Positions 11,460-23,517 of a stretch of 64,000 nucleotides of DNA are shown in pieces. Each line of letters starts with the position of its first letter. Position 1 is the stretch's first letter. The notes under the pieces were generated by a model. The model was not told the DNA's origin and did not search any database. It saw only the letters and a list, made by a program, of their open reading frames with translations. This stretch comes from Marsupella aquatica (lineage: Eukaryota > Marchantiophyta). The stretch lies in NCBI GenBank assembly GCA_973895155.1, contig OZ316897.1, forward strand, positions 6,634,001 through 6,698,000, given 5' to 3'. The position numbers were made by a program, and so were the translations under genes.

Positions 11460-14400
11460 CTATTGCACTACCTCCAAAGGCTTGAAAATGCTGAAATCTC
11501 CAAATTCGCGCCGCCCACTGTCAACAGATCAAGGGCAAGACAAGGTAAGGATTTGATCACATAGGGTCTTCGACAGTACCAGGTAGGCCAAATCAAACTT
11601 TGAAAACAAGGGACCCATGTTAGTTGTGACTATCACTGTATAGGTAAGGGTGGAACATTAGTTCCTAAATTCACAGTCCAAAAGCAAGTACGTCTTTGTA
11701 AAGAAAGCCTATGCAGGAATCATCTAAGCCAGCAAGATACATACGGACATGCGTGACCGGAACTCGTCTCAATTTTGAATCCACCTAGAAAGCAAGAATG
11801 AATGAACATATGGTTTTTAAGATCAAGGCTCTCCTGTCAGCACGGTTTTTTATATTGGGCCAAATTCTCTTGCTTGAATTTGAGTGTTGCAATTTTTGCA
11901 AGGAACAGAACAGATATTCCTTTCAGGCACAAGTCCACTAGTATTCGGGGGGGCACAAACCTCCCTGCCAAACTTAACCCAATCGTACACAATAGACTTG
12001 AACCCCTGAACGCTTTCAAGCTACAGATCTCATCTACCCCTGCACCATATCTGATGTGTTAAGTTCCAACGTAACCAAATTAAAACCTTACAAACCCTAA
12101 GACTGACCCAGATATTTTACAATAGAATCACCACCCCTAGTGAAGCTTCAGACAATAGATTCTTACGGTACTCAAAGAATTCGAGTGAAAACAAGTCAAG
12201 GGGGAGAATCAAAAAGAACCTGTGCTCTATTTCCCATCCTAATGGTAGGAATGTAGGATGTATAGCATCCACAAACACCCTCCGCCACCGTTGACAGAAC
12301 TTTAATATTTCTTCATCACCCTCGCGTTCTATCAATATCTCAACTACCAGTCTTCCATGAATTCCATGTCCCAAGAGTGACTCCTTTCTGCGAGCTTTGT
12401 GACGGCTGTGCTTCCTTTTAAATGAAGACTGGCTTTCCATCAGACCTGCATCACAATATTTGCCTTCCACATTACTGCGTGCCAATATGTCTCTTATCTT
12501 TACCATTCAAAGAGCTGAAACCAGATTGGAGATTACTATGTGTACAGTGGAAAAGATCAGCCGAAACAGCTCTGTCTAATAGGTTGAACAACAGTAGATA
12601 TAGTGCTTCGTTTTCCATCTTTTTGCAAGGATACAGAATTACCGGCTGCTTGGTTATTGGGATATTCATTCCGAAGTTGATTTTTGTTTGGCGTTTCCAC
12701 GGATCCAGCTGTGGCACCTTCTCCATTATTTAAACGGTTTTCCAACGCACGTCCATGCTCCTGTGGACCCGTGCTAAGTAGTAGAACAGAATGCAAATCA
12801 CTCACTGAAATATTGTCTCTGCCATAATACGTCTGAACAACCTGTCAACAATTATGTACTGTCAGACACAAACTTGCATTCCTGACCGGGAGAGAACATG
12901 TTTCCTCTCATCGAAGCGACGCTTATCAGCATACACACTGAACTTGATGGAGGATCCTGATAAGAAACTTGATACCCCCGCATCATAAGAACAGATATAG
13001 CAACTTCAAGTGCAGCAGGTCGTACATGGACCAAACCTTGGTTCTTAGAACCGCCTATCGATATGCTCTGTTGCCTACAGTACGGCTTTGGTATTGTAGT
13101 GTTCGAGACTAAAAGCTGATATTATCAAGCCATGCAAAGCAATATGTCAGGCTAAAGCCAAAGTGAACAGACTTGACCCCGACATACTTTTTCGAGTTCT
13201 GCTCGTCGCGGGGTTGGAATTGTTGATCCATGGCGCAAAAGAGCCATAGCCGCGTTTTTCAGTTGCAATGGAGACACACCCCCTTCACTTTCACTATACA
13301 CAACTGCTTTGGTCTGTCCGCCAATCATTCCTTCAGCACCTGTCACTTTAGCAAACAAAGGGATGCCATACTCCAACGCAATTTGTCGCTTGTACTTTTC
13401 GGCTGCTTTGTGTGCAATTTCATGACAGTCAACACAGAGGAGGACTATGTCATGTGAACGGTGACTTTTCAGATGCTCTGGGAAATGTTGTCGGTAGCAG
13501 GAAGGAATGATCCGATACCTAAGGTAATGACTACTTTCCCCACAACCAACACAATGGTTAGATTTGCTCTGAATATAGAAATCGTTGTCCTCGTATTCCG
13601 GTAGACCTTTTGGCTCAAACAGAAGCCTCACTGATGGTGGTTCCTCTTCCACATATTCTGCAAGCCCACGTTTGACATACCTGCAAATACACCCTTGATT
13701 GGGTAAGCAGGGAGATCCAAAATAAAGCAACAACGGATGCCATTCTTGCTACTCTGTTTCTCTTACGAAAAACTCCAGCAAACCATCCTACATGAGGTAA
13801 ATCCAAACGACTTCCCTCAACACTTCAGGTTAATGATAGCAAAACACTCTTTCAACATTGATCGTTCGCATAGAGGTGACCAGAATCATATAAACTGCAC
13901 CCATAAAAATGGTTCTTCACTGGAAAATTAAGAAGTGCATTAAAGAACTACTAACACAAAAGATCAACGACAAACTTCTAAAAATGAAACCGGCTCGAGG
14001 CATTTTGCCCTTTTCAATGTTCAATATATTCATAGACTTTTCTAACAAAATATGCAGTTCCTATATTGTCCACGGCCTCGGCAAGATACGATCGATGGAT
14101 CAACAAAAGAAGACCGAAATTTGATTCAAGAGGTCTAAAACTTTACCATTCAAGCTTTTTCCGGTCACAAAAGCAAAGCAAACGCCCATCATCAGAATAA
14201 ATTCGACAGTTGTGATAAACGGGTGCTTTGCATGAGAACTTCTTAACAAATTGGATCCGAGACTTTTCTGTACTTGCTAGTCCCTGCCTCTTGGATGCCT
14301 TGTACTGCGAAGCGTTCACTAAGAATCCATCTTGAGATAGATGTTTATCATCTTCCCCCACGGTCCCAGATAGTTTGAATATGGATAAAATCTTCTCAAC

Positions 14401-17400
14401 GAGCCATTCTAAAGAGATCCTTGGTGTCATATCTTTTAAGGGGGGCTCATCTGACGGACCAGACCCACTTCTTTGGATAATATGATAGAGATCATTCATG
14501 TATTTCTGACCTATTGGGGAATGGGACGTACGATGGCGAGTTTTAGTTGCAACAGCCACTTCTGGGACAGGTGTACTATTTGCTGCTGCTATTGTAGCAT
14601 ATATACGCTCAAGTGTTGAAGGACCAGAGACAGCGAGAGCTATCAAGGCAGTATCAGAAAGTATAGATCCCAAACTCTCATCCTCAACACGAACCTGCAA
14701 GACAGTAAACCTTGCGAATTAACATGGACGATATAGCTTCAATACTCCTCAACCCCCAGTTGCGAGAAGTCTGGCTACTGAAGTGAAACTGAGAATAGTA
14801 CTTGCCAAGCGCGATAACAAATACTCCTTTTCAAGTTGGCGTAATATCAAAGCTTGAGTTTCATCTGTTACCTTACCACACTATCGCGCCACTCACAAAG
14901 ATTTGTGACTAGAGTCGTGAATCTCTCAGGCAACTGCACATCACAACAGTGACAACGGTGAACATACCTACTTCCGCACCTGAAATCTCTAAAAAGGGGA
15001 ATGGCGACTCTTACAAGTTCGTCATGCCCAATGCTTGATAACAAGCAATTGCATACAGGTGAAGTGGACCTTGACTCCCAAAATCAATTAGGTGTCTCTC
15101 GTCACAACCACCCATGTCGCTCTCAAGTGATGGAGATTGCTTTACTATGTTTCCCTCAACTCCCTGAATAATAACTTGTTTAAAGCACAATTCATGAAAC
15201 AGATCCAAAATCTATATATTTAAGGGTGGCAAACAGTGGAAAAAAACTGTAGGTTCTTCTAAGCCACTCAATAATGTCAAGCTCATTAAAAGGGAGACCG
15301 GCGCAAAACCTGAGAGGGAGGGAGGCAACCATGGCTATTGTAATAACGTGAGATTAAGTGTGTTGCTGTGCTGGTGGGTGAGGCTGAAGCTCCGTCCTTC
15401 TCATAGAGGTTGAGGCAATTCAAATTTGAACGGTATATAGCTTGTTCCAACGGGCGTCCTAAGTAGTTGCTCTCCACATCTGTGCCTGACTCCTCCATCC
15501 TTTCATCTGTGTCATGGGATTCTGATGTCAGCCCGTACAACAAAAATTACGGAGAGTGGAGAGCGAGGACAATTCATTCCATATGTAAGATCAAGTGACT
15601 CTACATGGTGTGCATACCAGATATATTTTGTGTAAGTTCAGTGCAGAGTCGGTGGGCTATGTAAAGCAGATAATGAGCATCTGTACGAGCATACTGCAGC
15701 ATATCTTTGGGCAATGGTCTCAACCGCCAGTCTGCACGCTGTATTCAAATATATTATTCCACTAGTCACGAGCTAGGAAGAAATTGTGAGACTAAAGTAG
15801 AAATACATGTTGAATTCAATAAAGAACAGCATTGTTCTACAGTGCCTACAGAACAAGCCGGCCTCTGTGCTTGTCTCGGCCCTAATCAAGGAGAGACTCA
15901 AATTTGTGTGTCCGTTTCTGAAACAAGACATTTCGGGTAATCTTAATATAGTACCTGAAAAGATTTATCTGTGGTTACAGAACAATAAAGTTGTAGCAGA
16001 GATGCAAGCGATCTTTGCTGCTTTCGAAGGAGCAGACATGCCTAAAAATGTCAGAAAACACGATTAGCTACCAAACTAGTCAAGTGAGATGCTTTAGGGA
16101 TCGAATAGATTAATATAACATCTTCTTTCCAACACAGGGATCTTCATAACACGAGTAAAATGTCTGCCCAGTGCTCCCTTACTTTACAAAAATGGCAGTT
16201 TCAAAGCAACTACGTTGTTCTTACTTTTGCTGTGTCGAACATGTTTACAACATAAATATGGAAATCTCGTTGCAGCCACAAGATATCACTGTCTGCACCG
16301 TGAAACACCTGGAAAACATGGAAGGAAATAAAACTCGGATGAACCAAAATCTGTAGGAGATTTCGTACTCCCAATGAGTGAGGCTACTAAGCTCTAATTC
16401 ACTCTCAAGGCTTCCAAAACTAAGCGAGAAAATTGAAAGACAAGAACACATCAGCCATCATTTAGACAGTTCTAATGAATGCCGTTCAAGTACGATTTTC
16501 CACTGGTTTAAAATTGTGTTCCACTGTACACTTAACGCAAATCAAGGACACCATGTCCGCAAACCATGCAGTCTTCAGTGAATCTTTGAATAGTGACTCA
16601 CCTTGCAAATACGCGGATTTGCAAAGATAGGTCTCAACATGCTCATGGAATCATGCAACGCAATGGAATCCACCAGGTAGTCGGTCGTTTTAGTCGAAAT
16701 CTGCTCGGATGCCGCCAATTAACATTAATTGCCGCTTGATACATCAAAACATAAAAATGCTGGATAGAATCCTAGCTGATACCTACAGCTGCATTGTGGT
16801 TTTACATAACACATTATGTGTTAGGGAAGCCCTTAAGATACATTCCGAACCAATATACAATACAGTGGGTTACACATACCTGAACTAGAGCCGTGAAACC
16901 ACGAAAAGAGTGAAAACTATGTTGCTCGGTGTCCACTGCGATTTCGTTCTCATCACTCAGCAACTTCACTAGAGCTTGCAGCTCGTCCTTTGTTTCAATC
17001 CATTGAAAATATACTTCCATTCCAGGTGGCTCTTCGTAACCAGGCTGCATGAATGCACAGCTGAGGGGAGGATGCTCCAACAATTTACGTATCCTCTCAC
17101 CATACGGATGAAATAAGCCATTCCCTGCAGAACGGACGAAAAACTCGAATGTCATGACATCCTGCATAGAAATGTAAATGCCAGTGACTGCCCGACTAGC
17201 TCTAAGGCAACCCTTTGTAAAGAAAAAGTGAGTCCAACGCATTAGACCGGAGCATTTGTAGGCCAGTAGTAAGGTAAGTACAGAACATCCTTCCAGACAC
17301 ACGTGGGTTTGGACTGAAAAGCACACCAACCACCCTACCGTTTCCTTAAGAATAGCTTCATAGCATTATTCCTGGACATTTTCAAAGGAAATCTTCCATA

Positions 17401-18230
17401 AACTTATTTTATGAGACGATGAAAGATTTGCCTTGAGGAGAGCAAACCTCACCTCATTTATTAACTCCTAAAAACTCTTACGTGATAACTCCAATTTGTA
17501 TCGGAACTCTTGAACGGTGAAGGCTTTATAAATTTAGATACTGCGTGTGACCAGACAAATACGAAAACCTTTGCGAAAGGTATAGTTTGCCTAACATTCC
17601 CCAAAAGAGTGGATGGCGACAAGGAGGGACGAATACTTTCAGATTATAATATTGGAGCATGTGAAAGTAAATTTTGAACTATCATTGTACGATAATTGAA
17701 TGAAAAGATGGAGTGAACAATCGCATAGCTTTTGGCAATATTCCAGGATTGGGAATGTCCGGCTTTTTACTGCCACCAATGACGCATTGCAATAGCTTGG
17801 GGACGGAAAGCTAGAGCCACCTTTTCAAGTTGTAAAAGGACGTAAAGACTGCTTCATGGTCTCAAATTGGGTTGTTAGGGCTTTCATTCGACCAGGATGC
17901 CAAGCCCTGGGCCCTTGGTGAAGTAATGAGTGTACAGATGACTTAGTCTCAAACAATGCTTACAGAAACTCAACAACATAGAAGAAGCTATCACATACAA
18001 TTCTCTTCGGTTCGAAGATGGACAAATGGAGTCCTTGAGTTGTCTGCAAGCACACATCCAAAGACCTCCTGGGGTTTCTTGTCTTGCAAAGTTGCAGCAT
18101 GACTGACTAAGAATCGGTAACTCTTCTGTCTCCGCCGCTCCCGCTGCTGCCTGAAGTAAAATAGTGCACAAGAGAGAACAGCCAAGCTAGAAATTACGCC
18201 AACCGTGGCCAGAGTTCTGTGTTTGCCCAT
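11460..18230 (-). CDS. RRP6-like 3'-5' exoribonuclease (RRP6L3 type), 13 exons
   Basis: Member of the RRP6/EXOSC10 DEDDy exonuclease group, nearest by eye to Arabidopsis RRP6L3, a cytosolic member thought to degrade RNA. Predicted exons, 5' to 3': 18230-17999, 17124-16880, 16700-16602, 16308-16225, 16041-15955, 15738-15618, 15521-15310, 14933-14877, 14694-14147, 13680-13188, 12841-12643, 12445-12220, 11517-11460. Phases agree at every junction and the sum is 2661 nt, or 886 residues, against about 890 in Arabidopsis. Residues 7-26 form a hydrophobic membrane-anchor-like segment followed by a basic stretch. Catalytic residues are visible as D142/E144 (AVDTEQ), D200 (HGADSDI), Y265 and D269 ([10 protein letters not shown]). 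An HRDC-like domain follows from about 365 (LCEWRD, VEDES). The C-terminal part has a C605-C608/C644-C647 zinc-type motif and ends REFGDFSIF, both features of this subfamily. The GTTCTT donor at 12219 is the least certain junction. Confidence 0.92.
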
Positions 18231-18239
18231 GGACACCTG

Positions 18240-20270
18240 AATTTCGCACAGAGCTCAATAGGTCGCTGCAGACGAGTAGGAATTGTGAACCTTAACTATC
18301 TCCAATGTGACGGTCATATGTGAGGCATACCTACTTGTGCTCGTTGATCTCCGCACATAGATATTTATTTTACTACAGAGGAGAATGAACGGACGTTCAC
18401 AGTACCAAGAACGATAAATGCATCTCGAGAAGCTGCCATCAACTTTTACCAGAGAGTGGTTTGGAATACCTTCAGCACAAGTTTCTGCCGATGCTGACTA
18501 CCTTGAGGGGCAGCAAGAGCAGCTTTCAACGAATCGGAATAGAAAACTCTTCACCAATGATCCTAATCTGACCTCCGCTTCTAGAGAAGCCACATGACCG
18601 TGCGCTGATGCTATTTTAATGAGCTAAGTAATGGATTGTCGTTCTTTTTGGCAATAACTTTTAAGGAATTTGTCATTAAAGAAATTATAATTAGAAACAC
18701 AGTCGGATCTTTTTATTTTATAAATATGTCATGGTTTTGTATATATATATATATATATATGACATGCCACAGCTTCGTATGTGGATGACAAGTTCACCAA
18801 TATAACAAAGAAGTATATAAAGAAGAATGACATATTTGTAAATATAAGTTGTTTTGACAAAATAGTTAACTTATACATTTTCTCTATTTATCAAAATATC
18901 ATTGGGTATTTTATGCACTAATAGAAATAGTTTGGGTTAGTTTTCACATCCAACGGTTGTCATCACACCCAATTTCTCGATTGGACCACCCAGGTCTCTC
19001 TCAAGATAGCTTTGATATATCCTTGGATTAATTGACTGAGGGGTGGGTTGAGTGATCTTGTCCTCCCATACTACATCTAGCCTTGTCCAAGGCCAGCTTG
19101 TCCTTGTACATAGTCTCTATCTTTGTCCTATGGACTGAGGGTGGTCAAAGTCACCTTGAGGGAGACTGGATCAGATCATGGTGTTGGGTGCAATGAGAGC
19201 CTTTGGATGTGAAAGACCTAGCCCAGGTTACGTTTTTGACACAAACACAAACAAAAACAATGGCATTATGATAAATAGAAAAAGCATTATGATAAACAGA
19301 AAAATATCTGTGAAAAGGATGTGTTATGCCACGAAAGTGTGGCATTCCATTAAATCTCAGGTAAGACTTTGTAAGTTCAACTATTTGAAACTTAAAATAA
19401 CCGCCTAGAACACATTCAGAATTCCTTTTCATTTGGTTCAAATCAAAGCTCACTTCGTATTCATTTTCATGCCATTCTCACTCCCTAAAAAGTTTGGACT
19501 ATGGAAGTGAGTATCTATAACAGGTTTTGATTAAGCTACCTCCAAGGCGTGTGTGTGCCCTCACACACAAACCACCTGCTAGTTAGAACCAAAATTGATG
19601 ATGTGACTGCATGTCAGGAATTTTGGCCTTCCTATGGGGATCCATGATAAAAGTTTTTTGCCAACAGGAAAGAAGATCATATGGTAAGTGTATCTTGAAA
19701 AAGTGACACAAGCACCTTGGATGACATCTTAAATTTAGAACAAACTCCCTCAACAATGGTAGCCAGGATCCATATTTACCTCTTATCATAGTCACATGCT
19801 CGTTTTCTTGAACTCCAGACATTGTCCTCGATTGTGATAGGCACTCAACATAATCGCAAATCTAGACAAAAAATTAGGAACAAACTAGACATTAAATGAT
19901 ATTCTAATACCCTGTTTACTGTTGTTCCATAGTACTTTGGGCACTATAGTGTCTGTCCATTGTCCATAATGCTTTTTTACTTCTATCCCGCACAAACTGG
20001 TCAAAATTTAACATGCCCTCAAAACTAATATTATTATCAGGTTGCCCCCATTTGTCTATAGGTTATTCTAACTCAACTATTCTAACCTAAGATTACATGC
20101 AATTGGTTTGCAGACACATGGAGGCTTGTGATTCCTTCATACTAACCCCCTCCAACAGTACTTTCATGAGCAGGTTGCCCATCCTATGCTCACTGGAACA
20201 CAGGTGTTGATTACTGTCTACTAGCAAACACTAAAGTCCCTCTCCTTTCCCCCACTTTTGTAGCCCAAGC
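18240..20270. other. Upstream flank of RRP6-like gene and AT-rich intergenic DNA
   Basis: The first few hundred bases would hold the promoter and 5' UTR of the RRP6-like gene, which reads leftward. The remainder is AT-rich and holds a TA microsatellite at 18740-18760 and a small palindromic stretch near 19550-19575 (tgtgtgccctcacacaca). No gene recognised. Confidence 0.5.
18740..18760. repeat. (TA)n microsatellite
   Basis: Uninterrupted alternating TA run of about 20 bases inside AT-rich intergenic DNA. Confidence 0.95.
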
Positions 20271-20274
20271 AAGT

Positions 20275-20615
20275 AATCTTGGACCTAGATCAATTACAGA
20301 TGACTTCTCGGGTTGGCCTGTTGTGGTGAACCAACCCACATCCAAGGCATGGGGCAACCTGATAATTAAATTATTTTGGGGATAGATTAGTAATTTTATC
20401 TAGATCTAGGGCAAGAAAGGAGCAACTTTGTGTTTTGTATATTTCTTTCTAAATTGCAGGTAGGGTGAGATGTGGGCCTAGATCAATTACAAATCATCTC
20501 TGGTTGGCCTGTTGTGGTAAAGCAACCCACATCCAATATATGGGGCAACCTGATAATTAAATTATTTCAGGGGATAGGTTAGTAATTTTGTTTAGTTGAG
20601 GGGCAAGAAATTAAT
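20275..20615. repeat. Direct repeat, two ~140-bp copies
   Basis: Copy 1 (about 20279-20420) and copy 2 (about 20472-20612) share cctagatcaattaca, ggttggcctgttgtggt and ggggcaacctgataatta in the same order, with moderate divergence. The linker between them contains tatttctttctaaattgcag. That string recurs with agcaactttgtg at about 21470-21547, so the family has at least one further partial copy nearby. Confidence 0.85.
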
Positions 20616-23517
20616 CCATGGACCCCCATGTTATTTTAGAGGCAGTTATCTAGAAACTAAAGCTTAGATGGACCTCCAATTCTAAAGCAAAAAAATTCAA
20701 AAATGGACAAGTCAATGTTTGATTGACATTTGAAATAGTTGCCAAGCTTACCAAGGCAACCATAATTAACATCAATCACAAAAGTAGTTGTAGTATGAAC
20801 TACTTTCACACTCATTGGAAAGTTAGAGAACATTGGGAATTTATAACCTCCTCAAAACTCAACTAAATCTATCAATGTTAAGTTCATTAAAAAGCTAAAG
20901 ATATTCTAAAAGTCACAATATCCTTACTACTTGATCAAATATGTCAATTTTAGGTTAGTTCTCATGGAAAAGGTCAACATTTCAGGGGTTGTACAACAAA
21001 GATTTCTATTCACGTTAGAGATTATGAAATCACAATTAAATTTATTTTTCAAATTACTTACTCAATTCTTATTGAATGCTGACAATGTTGAGCTCATTAG
21101 GACAGTCTCTTCAAGATCTTTCCAACACCATATTATACTTGAGTTTTCATTATGATTTGACTCAGCAATGTCAAATAAAAAATTGCTGTCGGGAAAATGT
21201 TATGTTTTGAATAAAATTAAAATGTAAATAAAATCATTATTGGGAGAAGTTTTACCTCAATCTTTTTGTCTTTTGAATTGCATGTCAGTTTCTTTTACAT
21301 TCTTTTTTACGGCATGACGTCCCAATTTTTATAGCAAAATTGTCACAAACACTAATGCAAAAGTTAATTCTATCCAAAAACAAATCTCTTCTGATTTGCA
21401 ACATGCCATGATGATGTGGTGCACTTGGAACCAGGAATTTTGAAAAGGACCCCTAATGGGGGTCAGTAAAAAGCAACTTTGTGGTTTGTGTATTTTGGTT
21501 TGTGTATTTCTCGTTGTGATTTGTATATTTCTTTCTAAATTGCAGGTGGCATGACAGGGATGACTGGACGGCATTGCTTTGATCCCTCCGTGCAAACATC
21601 CCAATGGTCTCATTTCTGTGCCAAAAGAAAGAGCCCAACACGGGGTTGCATTGATCCGAACCTCATGGCGAGCAGTGCGAAGAGGTTTACAGAAACAATT
21701 TTAGACATGTCTCCTTGGTCCTGTACCCTCGTGACTCTGAAGACGCAGGGCGGAGAGTGCAGCAGAAGCTCCGAAGTGGACCACAATCATGGAGGATTCT
21801 CAGACATGAGAAGCGATTTCTTCTAGCGACTCGGCTTTCTTTCTTTCTGTTCGTGCTCAAGCGTCTTCTGTTTTGCCGAGACAAGCGAGAATTCTGTGGG
21901 GCTAGCATTTCATGATGGGTCGTAAGTATCGCCAATCGGGAGGAGGAGGAGGAGCAGGAGCGGAAGCAGGTGGAGCCTGGAATACGGAATCGTCACCGCT
22001 TTCTCTGCTTGTGGAGTGTTGCGTTGATGCATTCTCTCATTCGTCTGAGAGCCTTCTCATTGCGGAGACGTGTAGACGTGAGGAGGATGTCGAGGTCCTG
22101 TTCGGAGAGAATTGATCTGTGTCTGGGCTTTTTCGAGGTACTGTGAAGGAAAATGTTTGGCCCCCAGCCATTTCTCTGAACTTTTTGAACTTGAAATAGT
22201 GTTGCCTGCGAGGGTTGTTGTTGTCAAAGAGGGTCGGTGGACCTAATCAAGATGTCCTGGAAATTGTCTGGGAAGGTTTCATGGAACTCCAATTCCCCAA
22301 ATTCTGTCGCTGGTGCTCGTGCAGTTCTGCGGCGCTTTGCGTCCTAGCAAGAATTTTGGGGTGCCAGTTATAGATGAAATCCTGTGGTAGCCCTGAGATC
22401 AACGGGCTCTACTCTGGACAGTGCGATGATTCATCGAATATCTGTGTACTGATTCCAAAACTTCCCAATCTGGACCAGGCCAAAAAAACATGTTTTCTTG
22501 TCTTCCCAATTGTCCACCCACGACTCCCGCTCCTGTTTCAAAGCTGTCCGAGTAGGATCAGAGTTTTTTTTTGAAGAAATAGCTTTCCACGAACACAGCA
22601 CAGCACATTGGAGACCAAGAGTCACCCAGTAAAATCATTCTACGACTTCTTAAGAACTCGTAGAACTTTTTATTTTAATCTTCGAATTGCAGCGATTAGA
22701 GTGCAGTTCCCTCGTGTACTTTTCTCTCTAATTTTTACATCTTCTTCTTCTCTCGTGCTAGTCTCCGGTGCTCATAGCATTTAACATATGTCGGTCTATC
22801 TCGACCTCTAGCAACCAATTCTGTTCCATAGTTCTACTTGACCTCGCTTTTGCCTTCGGGGTTTCCAGGGATAATTGTTGTACGGACAGTCGAGTAAGGA
22901 CATTGCCGAAGCACGAGCTATTTGGGCACTGTCTCCGCTGGTACTCGCCTTCGCAAGGTGGGCAGAGGAGAGGATTTCCCAATCTAGTCTTGGGAGGACG
23001 ATTTCCTAGTACGTAGGGAGCGAGGATGGATCTGTGCTTCTGTGATCCCTAGAACGTCTGATACAGTGTCGTCCCATTGCTGTACGCGTCCGACTTCAAT
23101 CACAGCTGATCGTGGTGTTCTCCTTTCCAAGTAAGACAGCACATAGGTCTAAGTTTCTGTAGTCCCCTGTACTGGCCATGGCTATAAGCTTGCGTTAGTA
23201 GTGACCGGGACAGACAATGGACAAAATCGAACCCGCACCTTTTCAGTGCTAAATTGCGTGGACTAACATCTATATTGACTGAATTCAATTCTGTCAAATT
23301 CAGTTGTCCAACATCAGTGCCCGGACTAAATATTGGTGTTGAAGTGTTCCTCTGCATTTGAAGGGATGGGTTGGAAATGGATGATTTTGGAGGTGAAACT
23401 CTTTCCCTTTCAGGTCTCCGTGGTTCGCTTCGTTACATGTCGTAACTGAGAGTTTTGCCCTGCAGGAGGTTGAACTCTTGGTGGGTTGTTCAAGATTAAG
23501 GAGAGTGGACGCAGAAG
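20616..23517. other. Intergenic, then probable leader of the F-box gene
   Basis: 20.6-21.9 kb is AT-rich with a third partial copy of the neighbouring direct repeat near 21470-21550. From about 21.9 kb the base composition shifts and looks transcribed. A 67-codon frame begins ATGATG at 21912 with a Gly/Ala-rich start, and pyrimidine-rich stretches and possible splice sites follow. I read 21.9-23.5 kb as the likely promoter, 5' UTR and possible 5' UTR intron of the F-box gene, but no transcription start can be fixed. Confidence 0.4.

Noticed and set aside
17125-17163. Alternative acceptor at 17164 for exon 2 of the RRP6-like gene
   Set aside because: It does not keep the frame from exon 1; the acceptor before 17124 does.
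21912-22115. 67-codon frame beginning ATGATG with Gly/Ala-rich N-terminus
   Set aside because: Could be an upstream frame in the F-box gene leader, but nothing supports a separate protein; left as part of the leader region.
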